Part shown: piece by piece, positions 1 to 5,836 of the stretch
Layout: every line of letters starts with the position of its first letter
How positions within the stretch are numbered: position 1 is the first letter of the stretch
NCBI GenBank assembly: GCA_036639635.1
Contig: JAVWIF010000061.1
Coordinates: 1-9,808, forward strand
Length of the DNA stretch: 9,808 nt
Direction: 5' to 3'
Source of the DNA: JAVWIF01 sp036639635
GTDB lineage: Bacteria > Bacillota_I > Bacilli_A > Erysipelotrichales > Erysipelotrichaceae
Program-made: the position numbers and the translations under genes
The notes under the pieces: model-generated
Database searches by the model: none
Told to the model about the DNA's origin: nothing
What the model saw: the letters and a program-made list of their open reading frames with translations, nothing else

Positions 1-1106
1 GCCATTAAGATTCCAACAACAACTAATGCTGGTGCAGTTACTGCATTTGTTACTGCTGATAATACAAGGGGAGCAAACAAGATAGAAATAAAGAATAACA
101 CTCCAGTTGTACAAGCTGTTAAACCAGTCTTTCCTCCAACTTCTACTCCTGATGTTGATTCTACGAAAGATGTAACTGTAGAAGTACCTAAAGCAGCTCC
201 TGCAACAGTACCTACAGCATCTGCTAATAAGGCACGTTCTACATTCTCTAATTCACCTTTTTCATTTACTAATCCAATACGACTAGCAACAGCTACTAAA
301 GTTCCTGCAGTATCAAAGAAGTCTACGAATAAGAATGAGAATATAACAATGAATGCTTTCATTGGATCTGCGAATAATTGTTCAAATCCATCCATAAAAG
401 AACCTACTGTTTTCATATCAAATTGCATTTCAAAGATATTAGCTGGCATTGTAGGCATTCCTTTCATTCCAAAAGCCATCCCACAAATCATACCAATTAC
501 AGCTGTTATTACCATTCCAACAAACACTGCTGCTGGAACTTTTTTAATGACCAAATAGATTGTTAACAAAATACCAAAGACTGCTAATAATATAGTTGGT
601 TCTCCTAAGTTTCCTAAGGTTACAAACGTTGCATCACTTCCTGCAATAATACCTGCATTCTTTAATCCAACAAAAGCAATAAAGAAACCAATACCAGCTC
701 CTATTGCCATTTTTAATTGTTTTGGTATCGCATTAATAATAACTTTACGAATTCCTGTTACAGAAATTACTACGAAGATTATTCCAGATACAAATACACC
801 TGCTAAAGCTGCTTGCCAACTGAAACCCATTTGTCCACAAATAGTATAAGCAAATAATGCATTTACTCCCATACCGGCAGCAAGTGCTACTGGATAGTTA
901 GCGATTAATCCCATTAAGATTGAAGCAAATCCTGCAGATATAGCAGTTGCCATAAATACAGAAGGAATATCCATTCCAGCATCTCCTAAGATTACTGGGT
1001 TTACTCCAAGAATATAAGCCATTGCCAAGAACGTTGTAAGACCTGCTATTACTTCTGTCTTTACACTTGTTTGTTTCGCTTTTAGTTTAAATAATTTTTC
1101 TAACAT
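1..1106 (-). CDS. NCS2-family purine permease (AzgA/PbuG/PbuO type), partial, C-terminus beyond window
   Basis: Cytoplasmic-membrane permease that probably imports hypoxanthine, guanine or adenine with a cation. Reading leftwards from ATG 1104-1106, 368 residues are visible without a stop, then the gene leaves the window; from memory family members are about 430-440 residues, so roughly 60-70 are missing. Family marks: LTTFLAMAYILGVNP at about residues 23-37, GMGVNALFAYT at 78-88, the central FVDFFDTAGTLVA at 260-272 and TSTVTSFVESTSGVEVGG at 308-325, all typical of the AzgA-like branch (B. subtilis PbuG/PbuO) rather than the UraA/PbuX branch. The protein is almost wholly hydrophobic, as expected for a 14-helix carrier. 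AGGGAG lies 3 bases before the ATG, fixing the start. It has its own promoter 3' of the aminotransferase gene, so it is probably monocistronic. I see no purine riboswitch in its short leader. The exact purine carried cannot be told from sequence. Confidence 0.93.
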   Translation of the reverse strand, partial: MLEKLFKLKAKQTSVKTEVIAGLTTFLAMAYILGVNPVILGDAGMDIPSVFMATAISAGFASILMGLIANYPVALAAGMGVNALFAYTICGQMGFSWQAALAGVFVSGIIFVVISVTGIRKVIINAIPKQLKMAIGAGIGFFIAFVGLKNAGIIAGSDATFVTLGNLGEPTILLAVFGILLTIYLVIKKVPAAVFVGMVITAVIGMICGMAFGMKGMPTMPANIFEMQFDMKTVGSFMDGFEQLFADPMKAFIVIFSFLFVDFFDTAGTLVAVASRIGLVNEKGELENVERALLADAVGTVAGAALGTSTVTSFVESTSGVEVGGKTGLTACTTGVLFFISILFAPLVLSAVTNAVTAPALVVVGILM

Positions 1107-1139
1107 AAACTCCCTCTTTTCTTTTTATATTTTTTCCTC

Positions 1140-1169
1140 AAAAAAAAGTCACATGTTATTGTCTTGTGA
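1140..1169 (-). promoter_or_regulatory. Weak stem-loop followed by eight Ts in the permease leader (possible attenuator)
   Basis: In the transcript direction TCACA (1169-1165) can pair with TGTGA (1153-1149), with one further G-C pair across an A-A mismatch. One base later comes a run of eight Ts (1147-1140). The layout resembles an intrinsic terminator lying inside the leader, between the predicted start near 1181 and the RBS. The stem is short and AT-rich, so strong termination is unlikely. No alternative antiterminator pairing or known riboswitch consensus was recognised. Confidence 0.25.
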
Positions 1170-1180
1170 TTTTCCCAAGA

Positions 1181-1199
1181 AAATGGTATTTTACCATTT
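1181..1199. promoter_or_regulatory. Perfect 19-bp inverted repeat over the permease -10 element (candidate operator)
   Basis: The plus strand reads AAATGGTA-TTT-TACCATTT: two perfect 8-bp arms around a 3-bp centre. The dyad covers the whole TAAAAT -10 hexamer and reaches the predicted transcription start, the usual position for a repressor operator. It does not resemble the B. subtilis PurR PurBox as I remember it (a CCGAAC-centred direct motif). A DNA-binding role is inferred from symmetry and position only; the low-GC arms could arise by chance, though 8 of 8 matches over a promoter is suggestive. Confidence 0.5.
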
Positions 1200-1216
1200 A
1201 TTTAAGAAATTCTCAA
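1188..1216 (-). promoter_or_regulatory. Sigma-A-type promoter of the purine permease gene
   Basis: Reading the minus strand, TTGAGA (1216-1211) is followed by a 17-bp spacer and TAAAAT (1193-1188), each one mismatch from consensus. The start of transcription would fall near 1181, giving a leader of about 75 nt before the permease ATG. This is the best promoter match in the window and makes the permease transcriptionally separable from the upstream aminotransferase gene. Confidence 0.8.
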
Positions 1217-1252
1217 TAATTTATGACTTTTTAATTAATATTATTTGTTTTT

Positions 1253-2425
1253 TTATGATTTTTGGAAAATATTACAACATTTCATGGAATCTAATGCTTT
1301 TTGAATGATTTCATCACTCTGTACGAGTGCAATTCGAACAAATCCTTCACCATAGCTACCAAAAGAACTTCCAGGTGTTACTAATATCCCTGTCTCTTGA
1401 AGTAAGTCTAGTGCAAACTCTTCACTTGATGTATATGTGGAAGGAATCTTAGCCCACATAAACATGGTACTTTTAGGAGCATCTACCACCCAATGTGCTT
1501 CTTTAAATCCTTTCACTAGCGTATCTCTTCGTCTTTGATATGTATCTCTTGTTTCTTTTACAACACTTTGATCTTGCGTTAATGCTGCTATGGCTGCTTT
1601 TTGAATGGGTAAGAACATTCCATAATCAATATTACTCTTTAAAGTTCTTAGTACTTTCACAATTTCTTTATTTCCAACACAAACACCAATACGTGCTCCT
1701 GCCATTCCATATGTTTTACTAAAGGAATTAAATTCAATTCCAATATCTTTTGCCCCTTCATAAAACAAGAAGCTTTTTCCTTCCTCGCCATCAAAGACCA
1801 ATTCACTATAGGCACTGTCATGTAACACGATAATGTCATTCTTTTTCGCAAAGGCAATACATTCTTGATAAAAGGAATCAGGCGCTGTTGCACCTGTTGG
1901 ATTATTAGGATATGAAATAATCATCATCTTTGCTTTTTTGGCTATTTCTTCAGGTATCTCATCAAAACGAATTAAGTAATCATGTTCTCTTTTCATTGGC
2001 ATTTCGTATATTTTAGCCCCTGCAATTTTTGGTCCATTCGCAAAGATTGGATAGCAAGGCCCAGGTATCAACACAATATCTCCTTCATCACAAAGGGCAA
2101 GAGCAATATGTGCTAATCCTTCTTGTGAGCCTTGCAGTGATAATACCTCAGTGTTAGCATCAAGTTCTACTTGATAACGCTTTGCATACCATGCACAAAT
2201 AGTATTACGAAATTCCTCACTATCATGAATGGCATACATATAGCTTTTAGGATCACTAGCAGCCTGTAGTAAGGCTTCTAGTATTTCTTTAGAAGGAGCA
2301 ATATTAGGAGAACCAATTGTAAAATCATATACTTCTTTACCTTGTTTTATCATGTTTTGTTTTTCTTCATCTAACTGCGTGAAAACGGATGTCGATAATT
2401 GTTCCATTCGTTTTGAGAATTTCAT
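1253..2425 (-). CDS. PLP-dependent class I/II aminotransferase (COG0436 type)
   Basis: Full-length 390-residue fold-type I aminotransferase, cytosolic, transferring an amino group between an amino acid and a 2-oxo acid through pyridoxal phosphate. By analogy with aspartate aminotransferase the visible active-site residues are Asn175 in NNPTG, Asp203 and Tyr206 in HDSAYSE, the Schiff-base lysine Lys237 in SFSKTYGMAGAR, phosphate-binding Arg245, and Arg364 in FVRIAL, which should hold the substrate carboxylate. The N-terminal half, with its GSQEG at 99-103, resembles the AlaC/LL-diaminopimelate-aminotransferase-like group, but the amino donor cannot be decided. The start is clear: AAGGTGAT lies 3 bases before ATG. 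It begins 17 bp after the peptidase stop codon, so the two genes are almost certainly cotranscribed, peptidase first. No convincing terminator follows it before the permease promoter, so some read-through is possible. Confidence 0.93.
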   Translation of the reverse strand: MKFSKRMEQLSTSVFTQLDEEKQNMIKQGKEVYDFTIGSPNIAPSKEILEALLQAASDPKSYMYAIHDSEEFRNTICAWYAKRYQVELDANTEVLSLQGSQEGLAHIALALCDEGDIVLIPGPCYPIFANGPKIAGAKIYEMPMKREHDYLIRFDEIPEEIAKKAKMMIISYPNNPTGATAPDSFYQECIAFAKKNDIIVLHDSAYSELVFDGEEGKSFLFYEGAKDIGIEFNSFSKTYGMAGARIGVCVGNKEIVKVLRTLKSNIDYGMFLPIQKAAIAALTQDQSVVKETRDTYQRRRDTLVKGFKEAHWVVDAPKSTMFMWAKIPSTYTSSEEFALDLLQETGILVTPGSSFGSYGEGFVRIALVQSDEIIQKALDSMKCCNIFQKS

Positions 2426-2442
2426 TGTATCACCTTTTTCTT

Positions 2443-4440
2443 TTATTTATTTATTAAATAATGTTCCATCCAATTCGTAATTTCAAGTAATCTTTTTAAT
2501 CGATGTTTAGGTTTCCCACTCCTTGATAACTCATGGTTTTCACCTTTAAACATACATAAACGTGCCTCTACACCACTTGCTACTAATGCACTATACATTT
2601 GTAACCCTTCACTTAAAGGACAACGATAATCTTCATTACTATGTATAAACAGCGTTGGTGTTGTAACATTCTTTGCGTATTTTAAAGGAGAGTGCCACCA
2701 AAGTTTATCATGATCATCCCATATATTTCCATCTTGTTGATCATTAGCAAATATTTCTCCAATATCTGAAGTATAGGCAAAACCAATCCAGTTCGCAATA
2801 GAACGTTGTGTTGCAGCTGCGCAAAAACGGTTGGTATGTCCAATGATCCAGTTGGTCATAAACCCTCCATAACTTCCTCCAGTGACTCCTAATCGTTTTT
2901 TATCTATCATAGGGTACTGCACTAACACGTTATCTGTAAACCGCATTAAATCCTCGTAATCAATCGTTCCATATTTCCCACGAATATCCGCAAAACTATT
3001 TCCACGTCCATCTCCACCACGTGGATTGGTAAAGAAAACAAAGTATCCTTTATTCGCCCAAACTTGCATTTCATGATAGTATACTTCTCCATATACCGTT
3101 TTAGGTCCTCCATGAATATCAAGAATCGCTGGATATGTTTTATTGCAATCAAAATTTGATGGTTCTAATACCCACCCATATAATGTCATCCCATCACTTT
3201 CATAGTTACATGGTTTACAAGGACGAATATCTTTTTGTTCATAATAAGCTTGGTTATATTGTGAGCATTGTGTGAGTTCTGTACTTGTTAATGAATACGT
3301 ATAAAGTTCTTGTAAATGCATCTGTTGTAATCCAACAAACGTTAGTTTTCCATTTCTTATATCAAAACAATCCACACTACCTTCTTGATCATATACTTTA
3401 CTTATATTAGCTTGGGTATCTAATGCCATTAGTACACTACGATTAAATAGTGTTGTTATAAAGTAAAATTTATCTTGATAAAGTTTTGTACTTCTTCCTC
3501 CACCATAGCGTACATCACTTCCAACACTAGAACCGATTGCTTCTTCATAAGCTTTAAATAAATGCATTTCTTTTGTCTTGATATCTAACATATAAAACTG
3601 TTTGTTTTCATTTAATCCATAACGCTTTTGATCACTTGCTAAAACTAATAGTTTTTGATTCCAAGGTTGAATTTTAGCAATCGAATAAGTATTAGCATCC
3701 CACACTACTTCATTCTTTTTTTCATTTCGATCATATGCATAAATATTTTCTATATACGTCGGTTTTTGCCTATATGATTCACCAACATAATAAATTATGT
3801 CCTGTGTTTCACTTAGTTCATAATTTTCTACATCACAAAACTTTTCACTAATGCGTGTAATCTCACTTGTTCTAGTATCATACGTAAACAAAGTATGACG
3901 TATCTTATTTGTAAAGCCTTGTCCATTTCCATAGAATGGTAGTTCATCTAGTATTTCATAATCTTGATTTTCTTGTTTTTCTAACAATCGTGCTGCTTTT
4001 AGTTTTTCTTCTCGCGTATTATATTCTGAATAGTATATATGATAATCAGCACAAAACACATACTGATCTTTATGAATTACCTTAAAAGACGATACATTAT
4101 AAGGTAATGTAAACAGCTTACGAACGATTCCTTCATGAATAGAAACACGATAAAAATCCGTTTTTTCTGCTTCTATTTTTGTTTCATCATCTTTATCATC
4201 ACTCATATTTAATACAATAAGATGTTCATTATCTTCCCATACAAATGTTGTATCTTTAACAAACGTAAGGAGTTGTTTACTACTCCCACCATCGTATACT
4301 TCTAACGTAGAAGTATACGTGTTTGTCGCTTCTTGACAAACGCTTCGAATAAATGCACAGTGCTTTCCATCAGGTGCATAACAAACATTCGATAAATATT
4401 TAAAATCTAAAAAATCGCTTACTTCTATTTTTTCTACCAT
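2443..4440 (-). CDS. S9-family serine peptidase (acylaminoacyl-peptidase/dipeptidyl-peptidase-like)
   Basis: A 665-residue prolyl-oligopeptidase-clan enzyme, about the usual length for the bacterial S9C acylaminoacyl-peptidase-like group. Residues roughly 10-400 form a strand-rich, repeat-like region expected to be the beta-propeller that limits access to short peptides. The C-terminal alpha/beta-hydrolase domain starts near 405: oxyanion-loop HGGP at 443-446, GDGRG at 476-480, the nucleophile Ser523 in GGSYGG, Asp604 in HSNEDYRCP, and His636 in GENHELSRSG. The triad is intact and in family order. There is no signal peptide or membrane segment, so it should act in the cytosol on oligopeptides. 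AAGGAA lies a few bases before the ATG. I could not find a convincing sigma-A promoter in the 92 bp upstream. It is the first gene of a two-gene unit with the aminotransferase, which fits a peptide-to-amino-acid degradation role; that role is inferred. Confidence 0.93.
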   Translation of the reverse strand: MVEKIEVSDFLDFKYLSNVCYAPDGKHCAFIRSVCQEATNTYTSTLEVYDGGSSKQLLTFVKDTTFVWEDNEHLIVLNMSDDKDDETKIEAEKTDFYRVSIHEGIVRKLFTLPYNVSSFKVIHKDQYVFCADYHIYYSEYNTREEKLKAARLLEKQENQDYEILDELPFYGNGQGFTNKIRHTLFTYDTRTSEITRISEKFCDVENYELSETQDIIYYVGESYRQKPTYIENIYAYDRNEKKNEVVWDANTYSIAKIQPWNQKLLVLASDQKRYGLNENKQFYMLDIKTKEMHLFKAYEEAIGSSVGSDVRYGGGRSTKLYQDKFYFITTLFNRSVLMALDTQANISKVYDQEGSVDCFDIRNGKLTFVGLQQMHLQELYTYSLTSTELTQCSQYNQAYYEQKDIRPCKPCNYESDGMTLYGWVLEPSNFDCNKTYPAILDIHGGPKTVYGEVYYHEMQVWANKGYFVFFTNPRGGDGRGNSFADIRGKYGTIDYEDLMRFTDNVLVQYPMIDKKRLGVTGGSYGGFMTNWIIGHTNRFCAAATQRSIANWIGFAYTSDIGEIFANDQQDGNIWDDHDKLWWHSPLKYAKNVTTPTLFIHSNEDYRCPLSEGLQMYSALVASGVEARLCMFKGENHELSRSGKPKHRLKRLLEITNWMEHYLINK

Positions 4441-4509
4441 GAAAGGTTCCTTCTACTTTCTTTACTTACGTTGCCTCATTTCAAGAAAAATGATTTTTTT
4501 TAGATTGGC

Positions 4510-4531
4510 AAAAAACTGCTTTCGCAGTTTT
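4510..4531 (-). terminator. Intrinsic terminator of the 96-residue ORF
   Basis: On the minus strand AAAACTGC (4531-4524), loop GAAA and GCAGTTTT (4519-4512) make a perfect 8-bp stem closed by a stable GNRA-type tetraloop. A run of six Ts ends at 4510. It begins two bases after the TAG stop codon of the small gene. It separates that gene from the peptidase operon, which therefore needs its own promoter or read-through. Confidence 0.85.
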
Positions 4532-4532
4532 C

Positions 4533-4823
4533 CTATTTGTTATATTTTTCCCATACATATTCACAAAGTTTTAATAAGTTCGCATCATTATCTAAGGTAA
4601 TTACTTTTTTTAATCCTGTTAGATTTAATGTTGCGGATAAAAATTCATCTTGCTTCATGCGAAAATTAAATGTTCCATAATATGTTTCATAAGAAACTTC
4701 AAATGTATAGGTAACATCAGAACTACCTTCCGCTTTATTTTTAAAATTAAATTCAAATGCTTCTTTGTTCTTCCAGATAATTTTAACTGCATTTGCTCCA
4801 CTGTTTGGAATTGACTTATTCAT
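4533..4823 (-). CDS. Hypothetical 96-residue protein, family not recognised
   Basis: I do not recognise this protein. Translation signals are strong: AAGGTGG lies 7 bases before ATG 4823-4821, an extended -10 promoter lies just upstream, and a clean terminator follows the stop, so it is very likely a real expressed gene. It has no signal peptide, no membrane segment, a single Cys (87) and no metal-binding motif. Residues 13-75 alternate hydrophobic/aromatic with polar residues (for example VTYTFEVSYETYYGTFNF at 37-54), suggesting a beta-sheet core. Residues 79-96 look like an amphipathic helix ending in YVWEKYNK. It lies between a LysR regulator and the peptidase operon on the same strand. 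A small cytosolic beta-rich protein is the most that can be said. Confidence 0.7.
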   Translation of the reverse strand: MNKSIPNSGANAVKIIWKNKEAFEFNFKNKAEGSSDVTYTFEVSYETYYGTFNFRMKQDEFLSATLNLTGLKKVITLDNDANLLKLCEYVWEKYNK

Positions 4824-4850
4824 GATTACACCACCTTATTTTATAGCTAG

Positions 4851-4859
4851 ATTATATCA
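4851..4859 (-). promoter_or_regulatory. Extended -10 promoter of the 96-residue ORF
   Basis: The minus strand carries a perfect TATAAT (4856-4851) preceded by TGA (4859-4857), the TGn extension that lets sigma-A promoters work without a good -35. No good -35 is seen 16-18 bp upstream, where the sequence overlaps the end of the LysR gene. Transcription would start near 4844 with a leader of about 20 nt carrying the AAGGTGG ribosome binding site. Confidence 0.65.
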
Positions 4860-4874
4860 CAGTTTTTAAGTAAT

Positions 4875-5735
4875 TTAGCGATAATATGATAGAAATGTTA
4901 AGGCTGTATCTGAAACATATTTATCTTTCATTGTTATCATCATAAGTTGTGTCATTAATCGTTTTTCTTTGATTTCAAGAACGCTTAGATTTTTTGTATC
5001 AATTAAAGACAAAGCACTCTGGGGAACTATCCCTATACCCATCTTAGCATTTGCCCATAAAAGCGTTGTTCTAGCATCTTGATTGCGACATACAACATGT
5101 GGATGAAAACCTGCTTCTACAAACAATTGCGATAAAAGAGCTTCATAGCGCTCATAATATAATAAAGGTTGATTGTTCAAATCATCTATGGTAATCGATG
5201 TTGTTGAAAATGGATTTTCTTCTTTATGAACAACTGCAACCATTGCTTCTTGTGCTAAGGAAACACAATTTACAAGCGTATTAGAGAAAGGTGTACGAAC
5301 AATCCCTATTTCTACAATTCCCTTACTCAACATATCCATGACCTCAAACGTATTTCCTTCTTTTAAGATAAAATCAGTGTTTGGATAGTCAGCATGAAAG
5401 GCTTGTACACCATGATTTAAAAATACATTATGAGAACTTGATACAATACCAATCGTTAAGGTCTTTTTAGTATTTCTTTTCGCATCAATCACTTCTTTTT
5501 TTGTACTTTCACAAAGTTGGATAATTTGTTGTGAACGCGTTTTCAAGAGTTCTCCTGCATCGCTTAATTGAATACTTCGATTTCCACGTTTTAATAAGCT
5601 AACACCCAATTCATCCTCTAAGGCTTTGAGTTGTTGAGACAAAGGAGGTTGTGCCATGTGTAGTTTTCTAGCAGCTGCACTAATTTGTCCTTCTTCACAG
5701 ATTGTTAAAAAATATCGCAATTGTCGAATATCCAT
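4875..5735 (-). CDS. LysR-type transcriptional regulator
   Basis: DNA-binding regulator of 286 residues, the normal LysR length. The N-terminal winged helix-turn-helix covers residues 1-60, with the typical MDIRQLRYFLTICEEGQIS opening, AAARKLHMAQPPLSQQLKAL as the HTH, and LGVSLLKRGNRSIQLSDAG as the wing. A linker helix follows, then the effector-binding domain from about residue 92 (LTIGIVSS) to the end. I chose ATG 5735-5733 because AGGAG sits 8 bases before it; an in-frame GTG three codons upstream would overlap that AGGAG. The gene is divergent from the ABC exporter pair across a 101-bp region with a T-N11-A dyad, so regulation of the exporter genes and of itself is likely. The co-inducer is unknown. 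No terminator is visible after it. Confidence 0.93.
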   Translation of the reverse strand: MDIRQLRYFLTICEEGQISAAARKLHMAQPPLSQQLKALEDELGVSLLKRGNRSIQLSDAGELLKTRSQQIIQLCESTKKEVIDAKRNTKKTLTIGIVSSSHNVFLNHGVQAFHADYPNTDFILKEGNTFEVMDMLSKGIVEIGIVRTPFSNTLVNCVSLAQEAMVAVVHKEENPFSTTSITIDDLNNQPLLYYERYEALLSQLFVEAGFHPHVVCRNQDARTTLLWANAKMGIGIVPQSALSLIDTKNLSVLEIKEKRLMTQLMMITMKDKYVSDTALTFLSYYR

Positions 5736-5759
5736 ATATATCACTCCTATACTTTTATC

Positions 5760-5774
5760 ATATAGTTACTATAT
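5760..5774. promoter_or_regulatory. Perfect T-N11-A dyad, probable LysR recognition site
   Basis: ATATAGT-T-ACTATAT has two perfect 7-bp arms around one base. Its T at 5761 and A at 5773 fit the classical LysR T-N11-A box. Its centre lies about 54 bp before the predicted exporter transcription start, close to the upstream recognition site known for LysR regulators. It also lies between the lysR start codon and its possible promoter, where binding would repress lysR. Assignment to this regulator rests on position and symmetry. Confidence 0.6.
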
Positions 5775-5779
5775 TAAAC

Positions 5780-5803
5780 CAATATTATACATATAGCAAT
5801 ATT
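5780..5803. repeat. Direct repeat CAATATT across the exporter -35 (candidate second regulator contact site)
   Basis: CAATATT occurs at 5780-5786 and 5797-5803, start points 17 bp apart. Because AATATT is self-complementary, the pair also makes a loose dyad around 5792, overlapping the exporter -35 element. An ATATAG hexamer shared with the dyad at 5760 recurs at 5791-5796. LysR regulators commonly contact a second, poorer site near the -35; this stretch is in the right place but is very AT-rich, so chance similarity is possible. Confidence 0.35.
5784..5789 (-). promoter_or_regulatory. Candidate -10 element of the LysR gene
   Basis: The minus strand has a perfect TATAAT at 5789-5784, but no recognisable -35 at 16-18 bp. 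It would start transcription near 5777, immediately before the T-N11-A dyad and about 40 nt before the lysR ATG. It overlaps the exporter -35 on the other strand, so the two polymerases would compete. Low confidence because this intergenic region is nearly all A and T. Confidence 0.3.
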
Positions 5804-5814
5804 CGAGTTATAAT
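5786..5814 (+). promoter_or_regulatory. Promoter of the ABC exporter genes
   Basis: TATACA (5786-5791, 4 of 6 matches to the -35 consensus), a 17-bp spacer and a perfect TATAAT (5809-5814). Transcription would start near 5821, just before the AAAGGAG ribosome binding site at 5824-5830. The weak -35 fits a promoter that depends on an activator such as the divergent LysR protein. Confidence 0.65.
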
Positions 5815-5836
5815 AAAGAACATAAAGGAGATTTCT

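Noticed and set aside
349..566. Plus-strand ORFs of 62-69 residues
   Set aside because: They are antisense shadows of the NCS2 permease gene with no RBS; the minus-strand reading matches the family throughout.
1107..1252. Purine riboswitch or T-box upstream of the permease
   Set aside because: The predicted leader is only about 75 nt and the conserved loops of the purine aptamer and the T-box sequence are absent.
4476..4500. TCATTT/AAATGA stem followed by seven Ts on the plus strand
   Set aside because: It looks like a weak terminator only on the plus strand, where no gene is transcribed towards it. The stem is all but one pair A-T and probably chance in the AT-rich peptidase leader.
4441..4509. 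TTGAAA (minus strand, near 4485) as -35 of a peptidase promoter
   Set aside because: No acceptable -10 hexamer lies 16-18 bp downstream, so I left the peptidase operon promoter unassigned.
5736..5744. GTG start for the LysR regulator, three codons upstream
   Set aside because: The GTG overlaps the AGGAG that serves ATG 5735, and LysR proteins commonly begin close to the MDIRQLRYF motif.
5702..5836. In-frame upstream extension of the first exporter subunit (45 extra codons)
   Set aside because: It lacks a ribosome binding site, runs antisense over the LysR start and through the exporter promoter, and its residues do not resemble an ABC exporter N-terminus. ATG 5837 with AAAGGAG is the proper start.
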